Origin: G963664225 sp964538065
Lineage (GTDB): Bacteria > Verrucomicrobiota > Verrucomicrobiia > Limisphaerales > UBA1319
NCBI GenBank assembly: GCA_964538065.1
Contig: CAZIDG010000030.1
Location: 1 to 45,681 of the forward strand
Direction of reading: 5' to 3'
DNA: 45,681 nt
Shown here: one piece after another, positions 32,507-41,756 of the stretch
How the letters are laid out: each line of letters opens with the position of its first letter
Position numbering within the stretch: position 1 is the first letter of the stretch
The notes under the pieces: generated by a model
Database searches by the model: none
What the model saw: only the letters and a program-made list of their open reading frames with translations
What the model was told of the DNA's origin: nothing
Program-made: the position numbers and the translations under genes

Positions 32507-35500
32507 ATGAAAAGAGCGGACCTTTTTGCATTGTTCGGACGTGTCTTCTTGTTTCTGGGCTTCACCATCGTATCCGCTCTGTCCCAGGGCGTCGCCGAGA
32601 GGCCGGATATTTTGTGGACTCGCGAAGGTGAGGTGAAGGCGCTGGCCCGGCTTCCAGACGGGCGGGTGGTGGTGGGCGGTGACTTTACCAGAGTTCAAGG
32701 TCTCCTTCGCAACAATCTGGCCTGCCTCAACTCCGATGGTTCTTTGGATACAAGCTGGCGTGCGGATGTTGATGGTGAGGTCAGGACACTGGCCGTTCAT
32801 CAGGGGTACGTATACGTGGGAGGTGATTTTTCTGAAATTGCCGGCGTGGCGCGCTCCTGCCTGGCCCGCCTGGATTCTGCCGGTCATGTGGATCCTTCGT
32901 GGAATCCAAACCCCAGGACCGATGACGATGACAATTGGTATGGGACTTCAATCAACGCCATGGTGATGGAGGGTACCCATGGTTACTTTGGGGGCATGTT
33001 CGAAAACATGGGGGGAGTCGCTGTCACCAATCTTGCGCGTATTTCGCTGGCAGACACAGGGATGGTGGATTCTGTGTGGAGGCCCAATCCTGTTGATTCC
33101 ACCTATGGCTACGCATCCATATCAGCGCTCGCACTCGGTGCCGGATCCCTGTTTGTTGCGGGCGATTTTGATCACATTGGAGGGCATTTTCAGGCCGTGG
33201 TGGCCAAGGTGAGCCTTGAGGGAACAGGTATGACGGATCCGTTTTGGTGTCCCAGTATTCGCGTCAAGACTTGTTGCTGCATGACGGATGGCGATGTGAA
33301 TGCATTGGCTGTCGATAACGGGATGCTTTACGTGGGAGGTTACTTTTCGAGTGTCAATGCGCAGCCCCGAACCCATCTGGCCCGGTTGGCCACGGGCGAT
33401 CATGGAGCTGTGTTGGATGACTCTTTTGCACCTAAGCTCGATGACAGTGTTTCCTGCCTGCTCGTGGATGCTACAGGCATTTATGCCGGCGGCAGTTCGG
33501 ATCGTTGGACCGCCTCCGGAGCCTGCCTTGGGCAGCTTGTCCGATTCGATGCCTGGGGGAATAAGGATGCCTCCTGGCAGGCCAGTCTCGCCCATGGATT
33601 CATTCGCGACGGCTATTCGAGTTCTGGACAGGTGGAGGCTCTTTTGATGGGGCAGGATCATTTGTTTGCAGGCGGTCTGTTCACCGAAGCCTCTTCTCAA
33701 CCGGCCCAGGGTGTGGCATGTCTGGAACTGACTGCCGGGCAGCTTCTCGGCAGATGTGCCTTTGTGCAAAAGGAAGGCAGTGTCATGGTGCTTGCGGCCC
33801 AACCCGATGGTCGTGTCATCGTTGGGGGTGATTTTCTCATGGCTGACAGTCAAGGTCGGCGAGGGTTGGCGCGCATCAATGCCGATGGAACATTGGATGC
33901 CACCTGGAATCCCGATGCCAATGGTCTCGTAAATGTCCTGGCCATGACCGATGCGCATGTTTATGCGGCTGGATATTTTTGCAAAGTGGGTTCCCAGTGC
34001 CATGCCTATGTCGCCAGGATTCAATTGGCCGGTGTCGGTGAGGCAGAGAGAACTTGGGTTCCGGATATCATGGAAAACGACTCCTATAGCTGGACGCCTC
34101 CCATCCGTGCGATTGCGGTGACGCCTCAGGGTGTTGTGCTGGGGGGCGATTTCATATGTTTTACGGGGGAAGCATTCGCTCAATGCATGGTTAAGCTATC
34201 TGCGGATGATGCAGGTATTCCTGATCCCAACTGGCTTCCAACTCCCAATGGAATCGTCAATGCACTCGCTTTTCAGGGGGACAACCTTTTTGTCGGTGGG
34301 GAGGACTTCAGCATCATCGAGGGACTTGCCCGGTCGAACCTTGCCAAAGTGAGTCTGGTGGGTTCGGGGACGGTGGATGCCGATTGGAATCCCAGTCCCG
34401 ATGGCGCTGTTTACGCCCTAATCACTCAGGAGAATCAACTCATAGTTGCCGGGGAATTCGAAAATATCGGAGGGGCATCCCGGCTTGGGTTGGCCAAAAT
34501 CACCGGTACAGGAAAGGGCCTGTGTGAATCCGTGTGGGATCCCTGTTCCCTGGGCTTTTACGTTGGATATAAAAGCGACACCTACCTTGTGCATAAGGGG
34601 GTGTTGTATGCGGCTTCATATGGTTCGCTGTCACAAATCAGTCTTGTGGACAAGGGTGAAACCATTTCCGAATGGTACGATTTTGCGGAAGGGAGCATCG
34701 AGGCCTTGGCTGCCACGTCGGCAGGTGTCTGGCTTGGGGGCGACTTCACCAGCATCGCGGGGCAATCCATCCAGGCATTGGCCTTGTTTTCTGATGCTCC
34801 CTCAACTCCCTCGTTTTTGAATCAACCCAGCAATAAAACGGTGTTGGTCGGCGAGGAGGCGGGCTTTCAAGTAACGGCACTTGGCGCCAGTCCGTTGTAT
34901 TATCAATGGTTCAAGGATGGTCATTTGCTCGCAGGGCAAACGAATGGGGATTGTTATCTCCTTAATGTCTCGGACAAGGACGCCGGCGTTTATTATTGCA
35001 TGGTTTCCAACAGCCTCGGGACGGCCACGAGTTCAAATGCGACCTTGAAAGTCGAAGAAGCCGCGCCGACTTTTTACTATCAGGGTGAACCATATGCGGA
35101 GACCCTCTGGGGTGGGCAATGGGTTTACAGCTATGCCTATATCCGAGGTAGTCAGCCCATGTTGGTGCAATGGTTTAAAGATGGCAAACCCCTTGAGGGA
35201 CAGACCAATGACTGCCTGTATTTTCAAACGACCGGCCCAATCGAAACTGGAACCTATACTCTGATGGCCAGCAACCGCCTGGGTGTGATCCTTTCCACGA
35301 ATCTATTCCTGAGCGTCCTACCGTTGATTCCCTTGAGTGAGGCTTTGGATAACCAGGGCCTTGTCTGGTCGTACGATTCCGATTCGCCGTGGTTTGGGCA
35401 GACGAACATCGTCCAATCCAACGGTAGTGCTGCGACATGCATGCTCGATTATGACCTATCCAGCACTCTGAAGACCGTTGTGACCGGTCCCGGTACGCTG

Positions 35501-35953
35501 TCCTTTTGGTGGAAATTGGAGGTTGATGAATACACCGATGCCTCCCTTGGATTCCAAATAGGGACCAACGTTGTCTGTACACTCCAGACCAACCAGGAAT
35601 GGCAGTATATTTCCTGTCCGATCCCTGCAGGTCTTCATACCTTGGCATGGGATTTGGCCTATGAGGCATGGGATTATTGTGCTGCTCAGGCCTGGCTCGA
35701 CGGCGTTCGCTACGAGTCCGATGCCCCTCCCGTCTTGTCATTTGAACGCTCATCGGCGTCCGGAACGAATCGTTGTTACGGGGTTCTCCTGTCTCACTGT
35801 CCCAGCCAGGCATCTGTGGTGGTGGAGCGCTCCTTCAATCTTACAGATTGGGTGCCTGTGTCCACGAACACTGTGCCCGGTCGCATCCTCCAAATCGATC
35901 CCATTCATACCAATGCCCCCATCCAGTTTTTACGGGCAATCATCCAACCTTAG
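32507..35953 (+). CDS. Secreted delta-60 propeller protein with Ig-like and lectin-like domains
   Basis: About 1148 aa from ATG 32507. A signal peptide (FALFGRVFLFLGFTIVSALS) is followed by about 14 delta-60/DUF5122-type motifs: VKALARLPDGRVVVGGDF, VRTLAVHQGYVYVGGDF, then others ending with IEALAATSAGVWLGGDF. Many are followed by SLDTSWRAD or TLDATWNPD-type segments. The first and eighth motifs are the most alike (PDGRV[VI]VGGDF), suggesting duplication of a seven-bladed propeller. Then come two Ig-like domains (GVYYCMVSNSLGTATSSNA; GTYTLMASNRLGVILSTN), a jelly-roll segment (GPGTLSFWWKLEVDE) and the C-terminal domain VVVERSFNLTDWVPVSTNT. The role is extracellular binding or adhesion, by inference. 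An in-frame GTG 27 nt upstream is the alternative start. Confidence 0.88.
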   Translation: MKRADLFALFGRVFLFLGFTIVSALSQGVAERPDILWTREGEVKALARLPDGRVVVGGDFTRVQGLLRNNLACLNSDGSLDTSWRADVDGEVRTLAVHQGYVYVGGDFSEIAGVARSCLARLDSAGHVDPSWNPNPRTDDDDNWYGTSINAMVMEGTHGYFGGMFENMGGVAVTNLARISLADTGMVDSVWRPNPVDSTYGYASISALALGAGSLFVAGDFDHIGGHFQAVVAKVSLEGTGMTDPFWCPSIRVKTCCCMTDGDVNALAVDNGMLYVGGYFSSVNAQPRTHLARLATGDHGAVLDDSFAPKLDDSVSCLLVDATGIYAGGSSDRWTASGACLGQLVRFDAWGNKDASWQASLAHGFIRDGYSSSGQVEALLMGQDHLFAGGLFTEASSQPAQGVACLELTAGQLLGRCAFVQKEGSVMVLAAQPDGRVIVGGDFLMADSQGRRGLARINADGTLDATWNPDANGLVNVLAMTDAHVYAAGYFCKVGSQCHAYVARIQLAGVGEAERTWVPDIMENDSYSWTPPIRAIAVTPQGVVLGGDFICFTGEAFAQCMVKLSADDAGIPDPNWLPTPNGIVNALAFQGDNLFVGGEDFSIIEGLARSNLAKVSLVGSGTVDADWNPSPDGAVYALITQENQLIVAGEFENIGGASRLGLAKITGTGKGLCESVWDPCSLGFYVGYKSDTYLVHKGVLYAASYGSLSQISLVDKGETISEWYDFAEGSIEALAATSAGVWLGGDFTSIAGQSIQALALFSDAPSTPSFLNQPSNKTVLVGEEAGFQVTALGASPLYYQWFKDGHLLAGQTNGDCYLLNVSDKDAGVYYCMVSNSLGTATSSNATLKVEEAAPTFYYQGEPYAETLWGGQWVYSYAYIRGSQPMLVQWFKDGKPLEGQTNDCLYFQTTGPIETGTYTLMASNRLGVILSTNLFLSVLPLIPLSEALDNQGLVWSYDSDSPWFGQTNIVQSNGSAATCMLDYDLSSTLKTVVTGPGTLSFWWKLEVDEYTDASLGFQIGTNVVCTLQTNQEWQYISCPIPAGLHTLAWDLAYEAWDYCAAQAWLDGVRYESDAPPVLSFERSSASGTNRCYGVLLSHCPSQASVVVERSFNLTDWVPVSTNTVPGRILQIDPIHTNAPIQFLRAIIQP

Positions 35954-36336
35954 GTCCTCAAAAGGCGGAACCTTGTCCACGTTTTGAGGTTCACGCCATC
36001 GGATGCAATGGACCACTTGTCCGGGGTGCGCGTGCGATGGGGCTCCCGGCGGGGCAAATCCTTGCATGATTGCCTCCAGGGGAGGCAGTTACGATATCAT
36101 CTCGGCAGATCAAAAGGGGTGGATGGAGCTTGGGGTTGACTCTCATTATGATAGTTAACCTTACTAAATCAGCATTTTGATGACAGTGTGGATCATCCTT
36201 TTCCAGTATAATGTAATCCATTCCACATCAATAGATTGAATCAGTTGTATTCCTGTCTTTTAACATCGAAGGAGTCCTTTTTAATTTTTCTTATTGGATT
36301 TTCCTGCCACTCATAGTTAATTATGGCCCGTCTGAA
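35954..36336. other. Intergenic region before the adenylate kinase fusion
   Basis: 383 nt with no gene I can support. CCTCAAAA at 35956-35963 and TTTTGAGG at 35982-35989 form an 8-bp hairpin just after the delta-60 gene, perhaps its 3' end. The region is AT-rich from 36130 on, with a TATAAT at 36207-36212 but no good -35 at proper spacing. Confidence 0.5.
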
Positions 36337-37665
36337 ATGAACGTTGCTTTATTAGGTCCGACATGCGCGGGGAAAACGACCCAGTCAGCGCTATTGACCG
36401 ATGCCTTCGAACTCGTTCACGTTTCGCCTGGTCTCTTACTCCGTGAACACCGAAGCCGGAAAACAGCCTTGGGGATTTTGTCCCGCAGGTACATTGAAAA
36501 AGGTGAGCCTGTGCCCGATGAAGTCGTCTCGGCAATCATCGAGGAGGCGGTGTGCCATACGCCTGCTTCGCAGGGATTGCTCTTCGACGGCTTTCCGATG
36601 AGCCAGTACCAGGCCGAGTACCTGGATGATCTGCTCAGTCAATACGGTCGCAAGCTCGACGCGGTGATTTACCTCCCCATCCCGCCCGCCACGGTTTTCG
36701 AACGGGCGGCCAAGAGAATTCCGGCGCGTGATGACGACAAGCCGGAAATTCTCGGCCATCGTCTCAAGGTGTTCGAGCGCAACACGGGGCCGGTCCTCAA
36801 GCGTTACGCGGAGGCGGGGTGTCTGGCGGTGTTGCGGGCCAAGGCTCCCGTGGACAGGGTTTATCAGGAGCTGGCCCCCCTGGTGAGCGAGATTGCCGAG
36901 GGGCGCATGCCTGTGCTCGCCAAGCGCGACGGCCGCATGCTGGCCAATCTGTGGATGGAGCCTGTGGTGCCCCAGGTGGGCGCGGCCAAGCCGGCTCTCA
37001 ACCTCATCATCCTTGGCGGACCCAGCAGTGGCAAGGGTACGCATGCGAGTTTTCTGGGGCAGACCCTGGGGATCCCGCACATTTCCACCGGCGATCTTTT
37101 CCGGGCGAACATCTCCCAGCAAACGCCCTTGGGCAAAATTGCCCAATCGTACATCAACCGGGGCCAATTGGTGCCGGACGACATCACCGAGGGCATGGTG
37201 CGCGAGCGCCTCAGTGCCGCTGATGCCGATCACGGATTTCTGCTCGATGGTTTCCCGCGGACGATGCCGCAGGTGCACGCCCTGGATGAAATCCTGGCGG
37301 AGTCCTCGCGCAAGGTCGATGGAGTCATTTATCTGAACGTGCCGGATGAGGAAATTGTGTGTCGCAGCAGCGGTCGCCGGATTTGCCCCACCTGCAAGGC
37401 TTCCTACCATATCGCTTACAAGAAGCCGCAAAAGGAGGGCATTTGCGACAAGGATGGCACGGCGCTGATTCAGCGTGACGACGATACCGCCGACACAATT
37501 CGGGCCCGGCTCAAGGCGTTTCATGCCCAGACAGCCCCGTTGGTGGATCACTTCACCAAACGGAATCTGCTGGTTGAGGTTTCCGGTGTTGGCAGTGTGG
37601 ACCAGACACGCCAGTCGATGCTCAGCGCGGCTCAGCGCTGGCAGCAGCAGACGGCGGCCGTCTGA
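36337..37665 (+). CDS. Tandem (two-domain) adenylate kinase
   Basis: 442 aa containing two adenylate kinase domains in one chain. Domain 1 (1-188) has P-loop GPTCAGKTT (7-15, K13) and RDDDKPEILGHRL, but a short lid, and DGFPM where the AMP-binding Arg of DGFPR is expected (M88). Domain 2 (about 219-430) is canonical: GGPSSGKGT (227-235), STGDLFRANI, DGFPRTMPQ (R308), and a zinc lid C350-X2-C353-X16-C370-X2-D373 as in the Bacillus enzyme, then RDDDTADTIRARL. Adenylate kinase interconverts 2 ADP with ATP plus AMP. Domain 2 should be fully active; domain 1 may phosphorylate another nucleotide or be regulatory. Adk is normally a single domain of about 215 aa in bacteria. No ribosomal protein or secY genes are nearby. 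Confidence 0.9.
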   Translation: MNVALLGPTCAGKTTQSALLTDAFELVHVSPGLLLREHRSRKTALGILSRRYIEKGEPVPDEVVSAIIEEAVCHTPASQGLLFDGFPMSQYQAEYLDDLLSQYGRKLDAVIYLPIPPATVFERAAKRIPARDDDKPEILGHRLKVFERNTGPVLKRYAEAGCLAVLRAKAPVDRVYQELAPLVSEIAEGRMPVLAKRDGRMLANLWMEPVVPQVGAAKPALNLIILGGPSSGKGTHASFLGQTLGIPHISTGDLFRANISQQTPLGKIAQSYINRGQLVPDDITEGMVRERLSAADADHGFLLDGFPRTMPQVHALDEILAESSRKVDGVIYLNVPDEEIVCRSSGRRICPTCKASYHIAYKKPQKEGICDKDGTALIQRDDDTADTIRARLKAFHAQTAPLVDHFTKRNLLVEVSGVGSVDQTRQSMLSAAQRWQQQTAAV

Positions 37666-37683
37666 TTTTCATTTCAACATGCA

Positions 37684-37718
37684 AAAAGCGGTGGATTGTC
37701 ATTCAATCCACCGCTTTT
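37684..37718 (+). terminator. Bidirectional terminator between convergent genes
   Basis: A perfect 15-bp stem (37684-37698 with 37704-37718) and a 5-nt loop, with A-rich 5' and T-rich 3' edges so that it can serve both the adenylate kinase gene and the convergent glycosidase gene. Confidence 0.85.
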
Positions 37719-37791
37719 GCTTTATACGCCTGAAGGGAGGCGATCGGTCATGCTTATGCAAAAGCGCACGCCGCCGCCAGCCTTGCCCTGA

Positions 37792-39645
37792 TTATTTGAC
37801 AGGCATCCAAACCCGGTAATGAGAGTTGGTATTCCAGGTGTTTCCCGCTGAGGAGAAGTCACACAAGGAAATCGAGCTGCCATCGATCAAAGGAGCCTGC
37901 CACGCGGTCCACACATTGGCCGGTTTGCTTCCAGGCACCCACTTGAGGTCAACCCGTCCCTGGTCATCGGTTTTGATCCGGATGGGCTGGTCCACGTTGG
38001 CGCCTTCCAGGCGGGCATCACGCGCAAGCACCAGCGGGCCGCGCTGGACGGCCACATAGTCGGGATGCCCCGGGGCGGGGACCAAATGGGCGGTCATGTC
38101 GAAGGTCAACGTCACCACATCGCCCGGATTCCAGGTGCGTTGCAGCGCGAGCCACGAGCCCGCATGAACATCCTTTTGCCTGCGACCGTTCACCGTGACC
38201 TTTGTTTCCGAACTCCAGGCGGGGATGCGCAGCTTCAACTGGAACGCCTCCGGGCGACTGGGGTTCACCTGGATGCGGACAGTGTTGGCGATGGGATAGG
38301 CCGTCTGTTGTTCGATCTCGACCTGATTTCCCGATGCCAGGGGCGCCGTGGCGCGCATGGCACCGTAAAGGTTGACCACAGGGCCCTGGGCGTCCTGCAT
38401 GACGGCGAGCATGGGCAGCAACATCAGCCCGCGCGGGCCGCTGGCCACACAGCAGTTCTGGTGCATTCCACACTGCTCGGGGGCGGGTTCCTTTTCGCCC
38501 GCCAGCGGTGCATGATGGCAGAACCATTTACCATCCGGGCCGAGGGCGCCGAGCAGGGCGTTCCAGGCGGAGGTCTCGATCAGGTCGCCATACTGGGATT
38601 CGCCGGTTAATCGCAACAATTGAGAGGCGAACTTCATCCAGGTGACCGTGACGCATGTTTCCATGCCTTTTTCCCACCGTTCGGTCTGCCGACGTGTGCC
38701 ATCGCACCACCGCTCCCAATCCGAGCCCGACCCAATGATGGTGATCTCGGTGTCCCGGATGTTTTCAAAAACCCGCATGGCGGCGTCGCGGTACTCGGTC
38801 TGATGCGTGACACGATAGAGTTCAAGAAGCCCCTCAAAGCAGGACATCATTTCGTAGGCCTTGGACCGGCCGATGTCCATGTAATCCTTGATCACCGGCT
38901 GGGGACCGGGGAACATGCGGAAGACGGCCTCGCCGCGAAGGGCCTTGCGCATGATGTCAGGACCGCCTGGGCGTTCCCATTCATGCACGATCCACTGGGC
39001 AAATTCAAGGTAGCGGGCATCGCCGGTGCGGCGATAGAGGAGGATGATGGGCTCGATGACGGAACTGCTCGCCATGCCCTGCCACATGTCATTCTTAAAC
39101 ATGTCCACATTGGGGTGCGCCGGGCCCACTTCGGTCAGGAGATGATCCGCCACCCGTCGCGCGTGCTCCAGGCTGCTGGCATCCCCTGTCAGATCATACC
39201 AACCCAGGAAGCCGTGCATGGTGTATTTGCGGCCCCAGACATCCCAGCTTTGGAGATGATTTTCAGGCGCATAGGCGCCCAGGTAGCCATCCGGCCCCTG
39301 TACAGCTCCCAATTCCTTGATCGCTTGTGCCACGTGTTCCTTGATTCGGGGATCGGCATTCCAGCGCGCTGCCCATTCGGCGCTGGTGATCCATTTACCC
39401 CAGAACTCACTGCGCCATTCATGGCAGTCCTTGTGATCCTTGAAGGGTTGAACCAGGGGTGTCACCTCCTGCGCCAGCACACGGTGCTCCAGACAGGCGT
39501 TTAGCCTATCACCCCAGTGGTCACCCATGACGATGGTGCCAGGGGGCAAAAACTGAAGGGCATCCGGCACCGGTTCCGCTGCGGCGAGGCCTGAGCTGCA
39601 GGCCAGCCACGCGCACAATGTAAAACGATGGATTTTTCCGAACAT
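37792..39645 (-). CDS. GH127-type beta-L-arabinofuranosidase (DUF1680), secreted
   Basis: 617 aa with a signal peptide (MFGKIHRFTLCAWLACSSGLAAA). The alpha/alpha-barrel catalytic part (about 40-440) carries GH127 landmarks: GPDGYLGAYAPE (117-128), ETCVTVTWMKF with E329 and C331, and HQNCCVASGPRG with C398 and C399. These match the Glu-Cys-Cys-Cys zinc site of Bifidobacterium HypBA1 (E338, C340, C417, C418), in which the first of the paired cysteines is the nucleophile. Two beta-sandwich domains follow. The enzyme would release L-arabinofuranose or related sugars from plant polysaccharide or glycoprotein in the periplasm or outside. It stands alone, with no sugar transporter or regulator adjacent. 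Confidence 0.88.
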   Translation of the reverse strand: MFGKIHRFTLCAWLACSSGLAAAEPVPDALQFLPPGTIVMGDHWGDRLNACLEHRVLAQEVTPLVQPFKDHKDCHEWRSEFWGKWITSAEWAARWNADPRIKEHVAQAIKELGAVQGPDGYLGAYAPENHLQSWDVWGRKYTMHGFLGWYDLTGDASSLEHARRVADHLLTEVGPAHPNVDMFKNDMWQGMASSSVIEPIILLYRRTGDARYLEFAQWIVHEWERPGGPDIMRKALRGEAVFRMFPGPQPVIKDYMDIGRSKAYEMMSCFEGLLELYRVTHQTEYRDAAMRVFENIRDTEITIIGSGSDWERWCDGTRRQTERWEKGMETCVTVTWMKFASQLLRLTGESQYGDLIETSAWNALLGALGPDGKWFCHHAPLAGEKEPAPEQCGMHQNCCVASGPRGLMLLPMLAVMQDAQGPVVNLYGAMRATAPLASGNQVEIEQQTAYPIANTVRIQVNPSRPEAFQLKLRIPAWSSETKVTVNGRRQKDVHAGSWLALQRTWNPGDVVTLTFDMTAHLVPAPGHPDYVAVQRGPLVLARDARLEGANVDQPIRIKTDDQGRVDLKWVPGSKPANVWTAWQAPLIDGSSISLCDFSSAGNTWNTNSHYRVWMPVK

Positions 39646-39794
39646 GCGCGAATAGTATGAAATTCAAAGGGGTGCAGGCAAGCGCGATGCCTTTGCCACA
39701 TGGCCTGCTCCAGGGGGGCACGGGGATGCTTGCCGGGCGCAGCAGGAGCACGGCGCCCTTCCTGCCTGTTGGCAGCAGTGTTCTGGAATGGGGC

Positions 39795-41660
39795 TCAACC
39801 CTCCTTTTGAGGCGGAGTGATTTTCTTCAAGCACTCGTTGAACCAGAGGCTTTCACTGTCGAACAGTTTTTCACGGTCGATTTTGCCGGCCGTCTGCAGA
39901 GCCTCGTCCCATCGGTTGCGTTCGAGGTAAACCTGGAACCATCCCAGATAATAGGACGTGATTTCCTCTGGGCCCAACCGGTCTGGTGAGAGCTTGAGCA
40001 AAAGCTTTTCGGCTTCATCGACCCGTCGATTCAGACACAGGGCCAGGGCATGATTGATGGTGGCTCCGGTGCTATTCGGCTGCATCTGGACCAGTTCCAT
40101 GGTGAGGCGGACTGCCTCATCGGGCCTTTCACGGGAGCAGAGCAGGGCTGCGGCGTAATTGTTGATGGCGGCGTAATTTTTGGGATAGAGCTGGTAATAG
40201 TTGCTGGATGCCAAAACGAGCATGGAGGCATTGCGCAGGGCGTTGGCTGCGGAGAACATTTGCTGCCAGTAACCTGGCACCCGCGCATTTTGGGTCATCA
40301 AGGGGGTCAGCACGCGTGATCCCAGCTCGGGATAGCCCAGTCGCGTCAATTCCCCACCCACATAGAGGCCGACACGTGGCGATTTGACCCCCCGATCCAC
40401 GGCGATGCGAAATGCTTCCGCCGCCAGTTCCTTGCGATTGAGTCCAAATTCCGCGCGACCCTCCAGAAAATAGCTGAAACCGGCTAATTGTTCCCGGACG
40501 TTGCTTTCCTGCCGAATGGTCAACGCCAGGGTGCGCAGATCATCCCATCGTTTGGCATCGAGCAGCAGCGTGGCATAATAAATCCACAAACTGTCTGAAT
40601 AGCTGAAGCTGCGCGAATGATTCTGGAGAGTCTCGATGGCGTGGTCCGTCCTGCCAAGGCTCTTGAGCGTTTCGGCCAGCAGGATGGTTTCCTGGGCTGA
40701 TGTGGGCGCATTCGGGAAATTGGAGGCCTCAGCCACGGCTTCGGCCGAGCGACCGGCATTGGCCAGCATTCGCCAGTAGTAAATGTGGTCGATGGGGCGA
40801 TCCTTGCGCCAGTCCTCCAATCTGTGGAGTGACTGCTCGTAGGAGGTCAGATCCCGGTTTTGAATGCTGACCTTCAACTGCAATCGATTGGCCAGGATGC
40901 GCCACGTGGGGTTGTCCAGGGCTTCGGCCAGCGCCTCGCGGCCGGCGGTGATCGTGCCAGGCTGGCCCCACCCCGCCTGATAGGCGGCCCGGTACAGCTT
41001 GAGCTCGGCGTCCTTGTCGATGATCGCCGCGGACTTGTCCATCCATGTGTTGAACTGATCCATGTCACCCAGGTGGAACAGGGCCTTCAGATACACGGTC
41101 TGGAGGTTGGGGGTGAATTGATCCTCAAACGGCCTCAGGAAAAAAACGATGTAATCCGAAAGATCCATCCGCTCAAAAACGCGTGTGACGAGCTCGAGAT
41201 TGGCTGTGTTCGTCCCACCCAGACGCAGGAGCCAGACCGACTGGCTGGTCAGAAGGTTCCGGCGACTGTCCATTTTATCCATTTGAATCCCGGTTTCCAG
41301 CAGGGCGCGCACCACGTTTGTGTTGGCGGGATTGAGGGCCAGGGCTGTCTGCAAGGAGAGAATGGCATCGTCCCACTGTTTGGCCTGCACCTGCTGGCGG
41401 GCGGTCCTTTGGAGCGACCAGGCCTGCACCAGACTGACGACATTGACCTTGACGACGGGCTCGAAACCGGCGGGCGTTGTCCTCCAGATATGGACAATGC
41501 AGAATGGGAAGGCCAGGCCGGCCAGAAGCAAAACCACAAATACCAGCCGGAACCAGAAGTTATACAGCAGCAACAGCAGGAGCGGATAATCGCTCAGGTG
41601 GGTCGATACCTTTTCACGATCGCCAATGTCCCGAATCAGGTCGCGGATGGATAAGCGCAT
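39795..41660 (-). CDS. TPR-repeat membrane protein of unknown function
   Basis: About 621 aa from ATG 41660. After a basic N-terminus comes a strong membrane segment (LLLLLLYNFWFRLVFVVLLLAGLAF, about 30-55, possibly two helices). A long helical region of tetratricopeptide-like repeats follows (for example QWDDAILSLQTALALNPANTNVV, GRTDHAIETLQNHSRSF and RWDEALQTAGKIDREKLF). The repeat part probably faces the periplasm and binds protein partners. Such proteins are common beside envelope or exosortase/PEP-type genes, but none is seen here. It lies 96 nt downstream of lpxA on the same strand, so co-transcription is possible. Confidence 0.8.
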   Translation of the reverse strand: MRLSIRDLIRDIGDREKVSTHLSDYPLLLLLLYNFWFRLVFVVLLLAGLAFPFCIVHIWRTTPAGFEPVVKVNVVSLVQAWSLQRTARQQVQAKQWDDAILSLQTALALNPANTNVVRALLETGIQMDKMDSRRNLLTSQSVWLLRLGGTNTANLELVTRVFERMDLSDYIVFFLRPFEDQFTPNLQTVYLKALFHLGDMDQFNTWMDKSAAIIDKDAELKLYRAAYQAGWGQPGTITAGREALAEALDNPTWRILANRLQLKVSIQNRDLTSYEQSLHRLEDWRKDRPIDHIYYWRMLANAGRSAEAVAEASNFPNAPTSAQETILLAETLKSLGRTDHAIETLQNHSRSFSYSDSLWIYYATLLLDAKRWDDLRTLALTIRQESNVREQLAGFSYFLEGRAEFGLNRKELAAEAFRIAVDRGVKSPRVGLYVGGELTRLGYPELGSRVLTPLMTQNARVPGYWQQMFSAANALRNASMLVLASSNYYQLYPKNYAAINNYAAALLCSRERPDEAVRLTMELVQMQPNSTGATINHALALCLNRRVDEAEKLLLKLSPDRLGPEEITSYYLGWFQVYLERNRWDEALQTAGKIDREKLFDSESLWFNECLKKITPPQKEG

Positions 41661-41756
41661 GGTTGTGTGATTGAACGTCTGACCGCCAGTGTAGCCGCAC
41701 CGCAACGGGCAGGCAAGCCGCCCTTCGCGGATTGAAGGGCCTGCGCCCGCAATTCT

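Noticed and set aside
36207..36212. TATAAT as a promoter for the adenylate kinase fusion
   Set aside because: No -35-like hexamer lies 15 to 19 nt upstream, so a single -10 match is not enough.
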